Shown piece after piece: positions 25,544-33,675 of a stretch of 64,000 nt of DNA. The DNA comes from Nocardia aurantia (GTDB lineage: Bacteria > Actinomycetota > Actinomycetes > Mycobacteriales > Mycobacteriaceae), in contig NZ_WEGI01000005.1 in assembly GCF_009604425.1 (NCBI RefSeq), positions 468,511-532,510 on the forward strand, read 5' to 3'. The position numbers and the translations under genes were made by a program. The stretch's first letter is position 1, and each line of letters starts with the position of its first letter. The notes below the pieces were generated by a model. It was not told where the DNA came from. It made no database searches and was given only the letters and a program-made list of their open reading frames with translations.

Positions 25544-26728
25544 ATGCTTGCCGTGCGTGAAGTACTACTACTGTGCTGGCGCGATTCCGGGCATCCCCAG
25601 GGCGGCGGTAGTGAACGGTATCTCGAACGGGTGGGGGAGCAGCTGGCCGAGCGCGGTGTGCGCGTGACGCTGCGCACCGCGCGCTATCCCGGTTCGGCGA
25701 AGCGCGAACGCGTCGGCGGGCTGGAGATCAGCCGGGCCGGTGGCCGATTCACGGTGTACCCGCGAGCGCTCGCCGCGATCGCGGCGGCCCGGCTCGGGCT
25801 GGGCCCGTTGCGCGGAATCCGGCCGGACGCGGTGATCGACACCCAGAACGGCATCCCCTTCTTCGCCCGGCTCGCCTCGGCCGCGCCCGTCGTGGTGCTG
25901 GTGCACCACGGCCACCGCGAACAGTGGCCGGTCGCCGGTCGTCTGGTGGGCCGGATCGGCTGGTGGATCGAATCGCGGCTGTCCCCGCGGGTGCACCGGC
26001 GCAGCCAGTACCTGACCGTGTCGCTGCCGTCGGCGGAGGAGCTGGCTGTCCTCGGCGTCGAGCGCTCTCGGATCGCGGTGGTGCGCAACGGTATCGATCC
26101 GGTGCCCGAGCCCGTACCGGTCGGCGGTCCGCCGACCCGGTCCGCCGCACCCCGTCTGGTGGTGTTGTCGAGGCTGGTGCCGCACAAGCAGATCGAGGAC
26201 GCCTTCGCGGCGACGGCGGCGCTGCGCGCGCACATCCCCGACCTGGAACTGGACGTCGTCGGCGACGGCTGGTGGGCCGGCAACCTGAGAAACCATGCGC
26301 GACAGCTCGGTATCGCCGACGCCGTCACCTTCCACGGCCACGTCGACGAGGCCCGCAAGCACGAACTGCTGGCCCGCGCCTGGGTGCACATCCTGCCCTC
26401 ACGCAAGGAGGGCTGGGGTCTGGCGGTGGTGGAGGCCGCCCAGCACGGCGTCGCGACCGTCGGTTACCGGCATTCGCGGGGTCTCACCGATTCCGTCGTG
26501 GACGGCGTCACCGGAATGCTGGTCGACGATGTCGACGGACTCACCGCCGCCGTCGGTGAGCTGCTCACCGAGCACGGCGTCCGCGCGGTGATGGGAGAGA
26601 AGGCGCGGGCCCGCGCGCGGGAATTCTCTTGGCAGCACACCGGTTACGGCGTGCACCGGGTACTCACCGCGGCGATGCGCGATGAATACGTCACCGGCCT
26701 GGTCGCCGGTCGCGCGGGCGAATCCTGA
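25544..26728 (+). CDS. glycosyltransferase family 4 protein, Rv0225-like
   Basis: A 394-aa GT-B fold enzyme. The N-terminal domain has the acceptor-side loop HPQGGGSERYLERVGEQLAE; the C-terminal domain has LVVLSRLVPHKQIEDAF, VVGDGWWAGNL and the EX7E donor-site motif in PSRKEGWGLAVVEAAQHG. An HHGHREQWPV segment provides the conserved His. Sugar and acceptor are unknown; location in the mycolate/arabinan locus suggests envelope glycolipid synthesis. ATG 25544 follows GGGAG closely; GTG 25553 is an alternative. A TAGGGT box lies at 25496-25501. The 3' end overlaps the convergent membrane-protein gene by 38 nt. Confidence 0.9.
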   Translation: MLAVREVLLLCWRDSGHPQGGGSERYLERVGEQLAERGVRVTLRTARYPGSAKRERVGGLEISRAGGRFTVYPRALAAIAAARLGLGPLRGIRPDAVIDTQNGIPFFARLASAAPVVVLVHHGHREQWPVAGRLVGRIGWWIESRLSPRVHRRSQYLTVSLPSAEELAVLGVERSRIAVVRNGIDPVPEPVPVGGPPTRSAAPRLVVLSRLVPHKQIEDAFAATAALRAHIPDLELDVVGDGWWAGNLRNHARQLGIADAVTFHGHVDEARKHELLARAWVHILPSRKEGWGLAVVEAAQHGVATVGYRHSRGLTDSVVDGVTGMLVDDVDGLTAAVGELLTEHGVRAVMGEKARARAREFSWQHTGYGVHRVLTAAMRDEYVTGLVAGRAGES

Positions 26729-28523
26729 TCGACCCCGCTCCGCGCAGCGCGCTCCCGGCCGCGGCCACCGCCCCGGCGAGCACCAGCAGGGCCCACAGCA
26801 GATGCGCCGCGATGGCGCTGTCGCGTTGCAGCGCGGTCGGTGTCGCCGTGGCGAGGACCGGCCCCGGCACCCGGTACAACGCCAGGTCGCCGTCGGTGTA
26901 GACCGAATCCAGTTGTGCGAGTGTGCCGGCCGACTCGCCGACCGGTCCGGGCGAGGTGCGTTCCACCAGCACCCAGCGCACGCCGCGCTCGGCCAGCCGC
27001 GCGGGCGGATCGCCGCGCAACAACGCCTCCTCCACCTCCCGCGCCCGGCTGCCCTCCCCGGCCACCACCCGGCCGCGCACCGGAAGCTCGCCGGTCTGCA
27101 GGACATCGCCGGGCAGCAGCCGCGGCGCCGGATCCAGTACCGGCACCCGGCCGCTGAAGGGGAATTCGCGGAACATCCCGCCCGGCAGCACCGCGACGTC
27201 GCCGGGCCCGTCGATCAGGGCGGCGACCTGCGGCCAGCCCGCCGGGTACCGCACCGGCCGCAACTCGTCGCCGGCGCCCCAGGCCAGATCCGGCAGCGTC
27301 GCGAGCAGCAGGATGATGAAAAGTATTGCGGCCAAGGGTGTTCCGCGCAGCTCTTCGCGCGGCTTCGGTTGCGACGAGGGAAGTTCGTTGTCGCCGTGCT
27401 CATCCGGTCCGCCGAGCGCCGGGATCAACCGGCAGCCGCTCGCGGCGCACAGCGCGTAGGCGGGCATCGCCAGCGCCACGTACTTCTGGGTGTCCCGCAG
27501 CAGCCCGGCCCCCGGCACATGCTCGACCAGGAACACCCCGGCCGAGATCCCCCATCCGGTCGCGCCCAGCGCGGGGAGGACGACAGCCACCGCCGCGAGC
27601 ACGAGCAGAGATCGCCGGTCCCGCAACGTGTCCCGATCGCCACCGGCGGCCACCCACCGCAGCCCCGCCGCCACCATCACGAGCAGCGCGAGCGTACCGG
27701 CGAGAGCGAAAAGTGTTGTGCGGGAACCGGGTACGGCCGCGGAATTCCAGATGCCGCCCAGTCCGGCGAGGCTGCCGAGCGTTCCCAGACCGGGTTCGGC
27801 GCGCGCCGCGAAGGCCGCGACGCCCGCCGGATCCGAGGTGTCGGACCCGGTCCCCGCCAGCGCGGCGGCGGCCAGCCACGGCAGGGCGCCCAGACCCCAC
27901 AACGCCAGCACCCCCATCACACGTCGCCCCGCCAGCACCAGCGCCACGATCCCCGACAGCAGCGCACCGGTCGGGGTCAGTCCGGCCGCCGCCAGGCAAC
28001 CACCCAGCATCGCCCACTGCGACACCGACGGCCCCGCCACGGGATCGGCCAGGCGGATCCGCCGCGCCGCCAGCGCCGTCCACGGCAGCGCGGCATACCC
28101 GGTCAGCAGGCTCCAATGTCCCTGCAACAGCCGTTCCGCCACGAACGGATTCCACAGCGCCACTGTCGCCGCCACCAATTGCGGGCCGAGTGTGGCCCCC
28201 AGCAACTCCCGCGCCAGCGCCGCCGCACCCCAACCGGCCGCCCACAGCGCCCCCACCAGGATCACCTTGACCGCCACCCCGCCGTCGGTCACCGCCGACA
28301 CCGCCGCCAGCAGCGCGTCCTGCGGCACGGCCCGCGGCGCCGCGTCGCCGAGCCCGAGCGCCGCATCGGTGAGATACGACCGCGGCGTGCTCACCGCATC
28401 GCGGAACAGCAGATACCCCCGCCCCAGCAACGGACCCACGATGACCAGCGCCACCACCAGGCTGTAGAGGGCGGGAACCGGCCGCGCCCACCCCGTCTCC
28501 CGCCGCCGTCCGCCGCCAGTCAC
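26691..28523 (-). CDS. large multi-pass membrane protein, Rv0226c-like
   Basis: A 610-aa polytopic protein with about 11-13 hydrophobic helices and a small soluble C-terminal region (about residues 440-560) before a last helix near residue 580. RGYLLFRDAVSTPRSYLTDAAL and WNPFVAERLLQGHWSLLTGYA are the best family marks (GT-C-like topology, with an early extracytoplasmic loop containing Asp). No function is assigned; synteny places it as the Rv0226c equivalent. The start is GTG 28523. The following 12 kb island separates it from its usual neighbour, the DUF3068 gene. Confidence 0.85.
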   Translation of the reverse strand: MTGGGRRRETGWARPVPALYSLVVALVIVGPLLGRGYLLFRDAVSTPRSYLTDAALGLGDAAPRAVPQDALLAAVSAVTDGGVAVKVILVGALWAAGWGAAALARELLGATLGPQLVAATVALWNPFVAERLLQGHWSLLTGYAALPWTALAARRIRLADPVAGPSVSQWAMLGGCLAAAGLTPTGALLSGIVALVLAGRRVMGVLALWGLGALPWLAAAALAGTGSDTSDPAGVAAFAARAEPGLGTLGSLAGLGGIWNSAAVPGSRTTLFALAGTLALLVMVAAGLRWVAAGGDRDTLRDRRSLLVLAAVAVVLPALGATGWGISAGVFLVEHVPGAGLLRDTQKYVALAMPAYALCAASGCRLIPALGGPDEHGDNELPSSQPKPREELRGTPLAAILFIILLLATLPDLAWGAGDELRPVRYPAGWPQVAALIDGPGDVAVLPGGMFREFPFSGRVPVLDPAPRLLPGDVLQTGELPVRGRVVAGEGSRAREVEEALLRGDPPARLAERGVRWVLVERTSPGPVGESAGTLAQLDSVYTDGDLALYRVPGPVLATATPTALQRDSAIAAHLLWALLVLAGAVAAAGSALRGAGSIRIRPRDRRPGR

Positions 28524-29152
28524 GATCAGCCACCCTACGTGCTCACGCCATCCGCACGGTGGATCGCGCGCTCACGGGTCGCGCCCCGCACCGGCGCCCC
28601 CGAACGCGCAATTCGATTCGCCGCCAACAGCACTGCCGGTGCGCTTGTGGCCGGCGCGGGAATGCCCGGCGCTGCCCCTGCCGTCGGCGTCGTGGGCAGT
28701 ACCGTGCCGCACCGTCATTGCTGCGATGTGTCGGTCCGCCGTCGCTCCGTATCGGCTCACATTGCTCGGCACCGCCGATGATCCTTCGCCATGCCGTCGG
28801 CCCCTCGGACCGCAACGACGACGACCTGCGCCCCCGGCGGCCGAATCCGCATCACGGTCCGGACCGATACGCCGAGTTGCCGCAGCAGTTGGATGCCTGG
28901 GTTCGGTCGCGGCGGACAAGCTTCCCGCGCGAAGGTGAGGTGCTGTGGTGGCTGCGCCAGCCGGTCGGCCTCGCCGATGCGGCGGCCGGGCTGGGGATCA
29001 ATTCCGCGACACACTGGTGGGCCGACCGGCGATCGACTCTCGCCTGGCTGGCGGGCCGGTTCGGTCAGAAGCGCTCTTATCAGTCTGGGATCAGATTGGC
29101 CTGCGGTGCAGCATATCTGGACCTTCTCTGCACCAACGCGTCAGCGTGTTGT
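28524..29152. other. left edge of the accessory island, no intact gene
   Basis: This 629-bp stretch lies between the conserved membrane-protein gene and the first island gene. Long open frames on the plus strand are compositional shadows, except for a short segment (28940-29085) that resembles part of the protein at 30181. A CTTCTCTGCACCAA string at the right end recurs 1 kb later (29124-29137, 30147-30160). Confidence 0.5.
28940..29085 (+). pseudogene. fragment related to the 30181 membrane-associated protein
   Basis: In the frame through these bases, INSATHWWADRRSTLAWLAG and RFGQKRSY resemble the segment NAATHFVIDRREPLRKFL of the intact protein encoded at 30181-30684. Both have the ATH-x3-DRR core that marks this actinomycete family. 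The flanking sequence on either side does not continue the similarity, so it seems to be a decayed second copy. The match is short and judged by eye. Confidence 0.45.
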
Positions 29153-29803
29153 CTAGGCGCCGTCCCCGTCTCCGTCGATGAACTTCATGGTCTCCACCTC
29201 GATGCCTGTAGCGAGGAAGTGTGCGAGGATTTCTGCGAGCTGGGGGCAGGCTCGGAGGGTTTGTCGTGGCCATGGAGCGCCGGAGATCTTGCTGCCGGAT
29301 CCGAACGGTGGGTGACAACCGAGCACGATGGGCTTGGACAAGTCCTCGCGCATGAGGCCGACGGACATCCTCCGGTAATAGTCCTCGACGGGTCGGAAGT
29401 AGTCGTTGGCGGGTGGATGGTTGTCTCGGTTGGCGTCGTAGACGTTGCCTGGTTCGGTGATGACGAGGTTCCATCCGGAGTGTCGAGCGACGACCCATCC
29501 TGCTTCATCGAGTGGATGTTCCACGGGCCAGGCTTTTCTCTTGAATGTGCCGCGTTCCTGGGTGGTCAGGTAGAGCACGGGCCGCGGCGAGATCCCGCGC
29601 CGGCGGCATTCGGCGGCGAACTCGCGGATCATCGATGCCGCGGTGCGGCGCGATTGTTCCGCATCGGCTGTACGTTTCCGCTGCTGGGCGGCTTGCCGAT
29701 CGGCGTCCGACCGATAGTTGCGCAGTGCGCTGTCGAGGTCGCTCGGGTTGGATCGAGCGGCATCGCGCGCCTGCTGTTGAGGGTCATCCCAGATGGACGG
29801 CAT
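29153..29803 (-). CDS. hypothetical protein of the accessory island (216 aa)
   Basis: Not recognised. The N-terminal 70 residues are charged and helical (MPSIWDDPQQQARDAARSNP, then DADRQAAQQRKRTADAEQSRR), followed by a mixed alpha/beta region (ARPVLYLTTQERGTFKRKAW-like, GWVVARHSGWNLVITEPGNV, PIVLGCHPPFGSG) and a helical C-terminus ending in acidic GDGDGA. No signal peptide or membrane helix is seen. It follows the 90-aa gene by 9 nt and should be co-transcribed. Similar two-gene sets occur in actinomycete mobile regions, but I cannot name the family. Confidence 0.65.
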   Translation of the reverse strand: MPSIWDDPQQQARDAARSNPSDLDSALRNYRSDADRQAAQQRKRTADAEQSRRTAASMIREFAAECRRRGISPRPVLYLTTQERGTFKRKAWPVEHPLDEAGWVVARHSGWNLVITEPGNVYDANRDNHPPANDYFRPVEDYYRRMSVGLMREDLSKPIVLGCHPPFGSGSKISGAPWPRQTLRACPQLAEILAHFLATGIEVETMKFIDGDGDGA

Positions 29804-29812
29804 GGTGATGTC

Positions 29813-30085
29813 CTAGAGGTAACGCGACGTCACGGTGCCCTCGAGGAACGTGACCACGCGCGTTGCCTGCTGTTCGGGAGCGTTGCCGATTTCGCGGAGC
29901 AGGTCGAGGGCGATCTGCTGAACCTGATGGGGTGGTACGCGGTCGGCGTGGAAAGGGATACCGATTCCCAGGCGGGTGGTGTCGGTCCAGATCGCGACGT
30001 GCTGGTTCTGGACCGCCTGGATCTTGACGATCATGTCCGCATTGAGGAACTCGTCTCCCCGGCCGGTCTCGATGTACGTGCGCAC
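29813..30085 (-). CDS. hypothetical protein of the accessory island (90 aa)
   Basis: Not recognised. The product begins MRTYIETGRGDEFLNADMIV and contains NQHVAIWTDTTRLGIGIPFH, a likely beta-sheet-rich core, then a helix VQQIALDLLREIGNA. GTG 30085 is the start, with a poor ribosome site (GGTAG). It is the first gene of a two-gene unit with the 216-aa protein and is divergent from the gene at 30181 (95-nt gap). Confidence 0.6.
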   Translation of the reverse strand: MRTYIETGRGDEFLNADMIVKIQAVQNQHVAIWTDTTRLGIGIPFHADRVPPHQVQQIALDLLREIGNAPEQQATRVVTFLEGTVTSRYL

Positions 30086-30180
30086 CTACCCATGGTCGCA
30101 GAACACGATCGTGCGCACGCCGATTCAGTGCACGAACGGCTCGAACTTCTCTGCACCAATGCCCGGGTGGCGGTGGCGGC

Positions 30181-30684
30181 GTGAGCACTGATCCAGTGGC
30201 GAAGGCGCTGGCGGTCTTCGCGGTGCTGCAGGCGACGTTCAGCGACGTGCATCCCTTCTGCGATCAGATCGTGCAGAATTCACGAGACGCGGCGGACAAG
30301 GGCAAGCCGGGATGGACCGGGAGGCGGGCGTGTGCCCGGCATGTGACGACGTACTCGGTTGGTCAGCTGGTCGCCTCGGTCGGCGTGACGAGGGCACTGG
30401 GGTTGCGGCTGCCATGGTCCGGGTTGCTGGCGGGGACTGCGGTCAACGCGGCGACACACTTCGTGATAGACCGCCGTGAGCCCTTGCGAAAGTTCCTGCG
30501 TAGCAGATGGATTGGCAAGGGCGGCTATCTCGACCACGCGACCGTGCAGCGCCGACCCGGCGTGGTGGGCGCGGCCGGGCCCGGGACGGCGTTGATGGAG
30601 TGCGACCAAGCGGCGCATCGGGTGATCAGTGTGTTCGCGTCGGTGGTGACGACGTGGCTGGCGGTGCGGGGTGCCCAGCGGTGA
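30181..30684 (+). CDS. conserved actinomycete protein with membrane segments (ATH-x3-DRR family)
   Basis: A 167-aa protein with hydrophobic stretches at about residues 7-20, 57-82 and 140-155. GWTGRRACARHVTTYSVGQL, NAATHFVIDRREPL, GKGGYLDHATV and ALMECDQAAHRVISVFAS contain conserved His, Asp and Arg residues seen in a family of small membrane proteins common on actinomycete plasmids and islands; function unknown. The start is GTG 30181. A possible 30-codon ORF (30681-30773, GTG overlapping this stop as GTGA) follows, ending in WADWLAICVLRWA; it is too short to judge. Confidence 0.7.
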   Translation: MSTDPVAKALAVFAVLQATFSDVHPFCDQIVQNSRDAADKGKPGWTGRRACARHVTTYSVGQLVASVGVTRALGLRLPWSGLLAGTAVNAATHFVIDRREPLRKFLRSRWIGKGGYLDHATVQRRPGVVGAAGPGTALMECDQAAHRVISVFASVVTTWLAVRGAQR

Positions 30685-30913
30685 CGCGGGTGGAAGACCG
30701 CGGCGCGAGTGCCGGCATGCGCAGGCCGGCCTGGGCCGACTGGTTGGCCATCTGTGTATTACGTTGGGCCTGAGCGCGTTTGCCACGCAGGTCGTCAGCT
30801 TGAGATCGATGCCCTCGGACCTCACCGAGACAGCTCTCCGCGACCGCGCGGGCACGGCACGACAATGGACAAGGTCCTGGCGATCTCGTCCGGAGCTGTG
30901 AACGAACGGGACG

Positions 30914-31109
30914 GGTGCACTTTCGAGGGTGCGGTGTCAGACCACGACGACGCAGCCGTCGCCGGCCTGACCCTGCCCTACAACAAGGGACCGATCGAAG
31001 GCGTCAACACGAAACCATTCTGAGCAAACGACAAATGTATGGTCGGGCAGGCATCGAACTACTCCGGCACCGGATCTGTCGCCTGACACCGTCCCCTCGA
31101 AAGTGCACC
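30914..31109 (+). mobile_element. internally deleted ISL3-like insertion sequence with both terminal inverted repeats
   Basis: Inverted repeats of 27 bp at 30914-30940 and 31083-31109 match at 25 of 27 positions. Between them, the plus strand encodes only the transposase C-terminus: GLTLPYNKGPIEGVNTK in one frame and, after a small indel near 31015-31030, KRQMYGRAGIELLRHRI in another. That pair of motifs is the normal end of ISL3-family (DDE_Tnp_ISL3) transposases. The element is thus a roughly 196-bp MITE-like remnant. Flanking target duplications were not found, so the exact outer ends may be a few bases off. Confidence 0.75.
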
Positions 31110-31183
31110 AGAGCGCGTGAAATTGACAGTCCCATGAGCGACGCCATCCGGGGTCGAGGTTGCAGATCGGCACGGATCAGAAT

Positions 31184-31423
31184 TCAATTGCGGGAGGCGC
31201 CGTGCCGGGCGATCTGCAGTTGTTCGTATGGTCGTATGGGTTGTACCGGTTGCGAAAAGCGGTAGGTGTACTGTTCTGTGTTGCCGGTGTGTGGATTTCG
31301 CACCAGGACGGTGTCGTCCTCGGCTTCGGCTTTTGTGAGGTCGGTGGCGAAGAATCGGGTGAAATGCCGCGGTGACTGCGTGTAGCAGGAATTGAAGATC
31401 TCGTCGAGCCGCTGTTGGGTCAT
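31184..31423 (-). CDS. C-terminal part of an MmyB-like regulator, separate ORF
   Basis: A 79-aa ORF whose ATG (31423) overlaps the stop of the preceding XRE gene by one base (TGATG). The product (QQRLDEIFNSCYTQSPRHF, FFATDLTKAEAEDDTVLVRN, GNTEQYTYRFSQPV) has no start-like N-terminus and reads like the end of an MmyB ligand-binding domain, which is missing from the upstream ORF. Either the two halves are one gene broken by a frameshift near 31425-31440, or they are translated as coupled cistrons. Sequence error is the third option. Confidence 0.5.
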   Translation of the reverse strand: MTQQRLDEIFNSCYTQSPRHFTRFFATDLTKAEAEDDTVLVRNPHTGNTEQYTYRFSQPVQPIRPYEQLQIARHGASRN

Positions 31424-31995
31424 CAGGCCCGGACCCATGACCGCAGAAGGAACACCAGGCGCGTCGCGACGGTTGCCCAGTCGGCCAGCAGGTTGCGTGC
31501 CGGTGCGGTCATGACCCATTCCACCAGGTTCGCAGGTCGGAGTGCGGTCGGATCGGCCGGCGCGAGGTCCGGCAGGATGCGCCGTGCGGTGGTGTTGGCT
31601 GCCAGAACGTCGAAGCTCGGGAAACCGAGGTAATAGGCGGGGCCGATATACATTTCGAGGTGGTCGAGGTCGCCGGTGTCGAATGTCGGCGGCCAGTGGC
31701 CGACGTGGAGTGTGTCGATTCCGCCGACGATCATCGAGATGATTTTGCGGAGTGTCCAACCCGGGAGATCCAAGGCGCGGCACCAGGCAGTCAGGCTGTC
31801 GATGCCCGGATTCCGTTGACCGGCCTCCCATTTCCGGAGAGACGACACCGTCGCCGCCGCGGTCGCCACTTGTTCCAGCGTGAGACCCAGTGCTTCACGT
31901 CGCCGCCGCAGATATATCCCGACTTCGGGCCGATCACCGATCCACGACAGACCGGCACCGGTACGGCGCTGCCGGACCGGCTGCGGCGGCCGCAT
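31423..31995 (-). CDS. XRE-family regulator with MmyB-like domain, C-terminally truncated
   Basis: From ATG 31995 the protein is 190 aa. Residues 25-85 form a helix-turn-helix (IYLRRRREALGLTLEQVATA, VSSLRKWEAGQRNPGIDSLT), and from about residue 100 the MmyB-type ligand-binding domain starts (MYIGPAYYLGFPSFDVLAAN, ARRILPDL, LLADWATVATRLV) but stops early after about 190 residues. The missing end appears in the overlapping ORF at 31184-31423. The frame is open upstream to 32160 (TTG), so the start is uncertain. Such regulators usually act on an adjacent dehydrogenase or similar gene; none is present here. Confidence 0.65.
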   Translation of the reverse strand: MRPPQPVRQRRTGAGLSWIGDRPEVGIYLRRRREALGLTLEQVATAAATVSSLRKWEAGQRNPGIDSLTAWCRALDLPGWTLRKIISMIVGGIDTLHVGHWPPTFDTGDLDHLEMYIGPAYYLGFPSFDVLAANTTARRILPDLAPADPTALRPANLVEWVMTAPARNLLADWATVATRLVFLLRSWVRA

Positions 31996-33024
31996 CGTGG
32001 TGGTGAGGACCGGCTGGTCGCCGGAAGGGGCGAGTGAGGATAGTGCGCTCGGCACGAGTGGCCTTCCTATCGAACCTGCGTGCTCGAAACCAGACGAGGG
32101 ACCGCCGATTCCTACTCGGGCCGAGCAGCTTTCGGCGATCCCGAGGCGAATCTCTAGCAACGCAAACTAACTACGCCGTGCAACATATACCCACTCGCCC
32201 GGCAATGCGGCTGTTATCAACATCACACAAGGCCGCAGGCGGCTGCTCGGCGCCGGTGCAAGGCGACAAGCCGCGCCGCTCGGCACGGGGGTGCCGGGCC
32301 CGAAAGCCGCCGCCTTCCGGAGATCGGCGCGGTGGCTGGGACAAAATGTGTCGCTTCGAGCGTCGGATCGACCACCGCCGAGCCGTCGAATATCGCGTGT
32401 GAGCAGGACATTCACCGACGGGCGCGTCATTCCGCGGAAGGGGCGCACGGCGACAGCAAAGAATATTGCTTGAAGTTTCCTGGGATTGCCCGGGAGGATG
32501 CGTGCGTCAACGCATCGTTCGGTCGGACAAAATGCCGCAGTCGCTGTGGTAGGACCGCCCTAGAGTTGCGGAGTCCAGGAGCCGGATTGGTATTGCGACG
32601 AGGTCTTTCCCGGGCTGGTCGAGGTGGACGTGGTCCACGAGACGGAGCACGTCCTGGCTTTCCGTCCACCAATTCTCGGGTTCGGGATCGATCATGTGAT
32701 CGTGGTTCCGCCCTTGCGGCCCGCCAGCGGTCGCCACGATGAGGCCCTCGACCGCTCCGAGGGCGTTGCCGCCACCTGGTGCTACGCAGGTCCGGGCTGT
32801 ACCGAATGCCTCGGCTGGCGTGTTCCAGCCGAGCACGCGGCTGGGCTGGTCGTCCTGAGTGAACGAGGTCCATCGGCAGGGATTCGGAGGTGGCGGCCTT
32901 GTAGATGTCGCCTGACTGTGGGGTCCTTATCACCCGCATCCTGTAGGACCGGTCGGTTCTTTGCGACGAGGTGCGACCGGGCTGTCCGTGTGGCTGGTGC
33001 TGCAGGGAAGTCGGGGCTTGGCGA
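31996..33024. other. about 1 kb without a supported gene
   Basis: No open frame here has a good ribosome site, family similarity or convincing composition. A short minus-strand stretch at 32804-32836 reads VLGWNTPAEAF, which resembles the C-terminal motif of IS30-type transposases, but nothing around it supports a transposase. The region follows the ISL3-like remnant and the broken regulator, so it probably consists of decayed mobile DNA. Confidence 0.5.
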
Positions 33025-33675
33025 TCACGTATCGGTGGGTTCGATGACGAAGGCGTACTGCGCGCAGGCGTTCCATGCGCGTTCGGTGATGAGGGCGTGT
33101 CCCTGTTGTCCCCATGTCGGGCCCCAGCTGTTGCGCACGCAGACGAGGTGGTGGCCGGCGGGAACTGTGCCGACGTCACTGTTGAGTTGCGCGACAGCGA
33201 CGACGGTAACGGCATGGCCGCCGCTGCCAATGTCGGTGCCGTCGACGACGCCACCGGCAGGTTTCAGGAACGTTGCGGTAACGCGGAGGACGGCCACGGG
33301 TAGTAGTCCGTCGTCGAGCTGTTTGACCAAGCGTTTCGGGTCACGGGTGATCGCGCGCGGCACGGCGTGGTGGAAGGGACCGGTGACGGTGTCGGGCGGT
33401 TGGTAGTGGCCGTCTTCGGTGAGCGCGGGGTCGTAGGGCCATTGCTCGTCGGCGGGCTGGCCGGCGTCGCGTAGTCCGCGCCGCAGTCCGGGGCGGGTAC
33501 CGCGGCCGGTGCGTCCGCATGCCCAGTGCAGGTATTCGACGCTGAGCGCGAGATCGCGATGGCGGTCGTGGGCGGTTGTCGTGGCCCACGACAGGCAGGT
33601 GGGCCGTGTTCCCTGGTTGCCGACGGCTGGCATATCGTCACGCAGGTCTGCCAGCCAACTGAGCGCCTGGGTCAT
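33025..33675 (-). CDS. papain-like (C1) cysteine peptidase, cytosolic
   Basis: A 216-aa protein with the complete papain catalytic set: Gln21 and Cys27 in NQGTRPTCLSWA, His154 in GSGGHAVTVVAV and Asn182 in VRNSWGPTWGQQGHAL. It has no signal peptide and no pro-region; the protease domain starts within about 20 residues of the start codon. Bacterial C1 enzymes of this compact type may be toxins or effectors. ATG 33675 overlaps the upstream stop codon as ATGA, so it is translated coupled to the ImmA/IrrE protein whose C-terminus resembles an inhibitor of exactly this protease class. The frame is open upstream to 33804, inside the neighbour gene. Confidence 0.88.
   Translation of the reverse strand: MTQALSWLADLRDDMPAVGNQGTRPTCLSWATTTAHDRHRDLALSVEYLHWACGRTGRGTRPGLRRGLRDAGQPADEQWPYDPALTEDGHYQPPDTVTGPFHHAVPRAITRDPKRLVKQLDDGLLPVAVLRVTATFLKPAGGVVDGTDIGSGGHAVTVVAVAQLNSDVGTVPAGHHLVCVRNSWGPTWGQQGHALITERAWNACAQYAFVIEPTDT

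Noticed and set aside
28559..30184. 541-codon plus-strand open frame across the island edge
   Set aside because: It runs antisense to two better minus-strand genes, changes composition several times and has no family similarity except the short fragment at 28940-29085.
32507..32836. IS30-like transposase fragment (VLGWNTPAEAF)
   Set aside because: Only one motif of about ten residues fits; no DDE residues or inverted repeats were found nearby.
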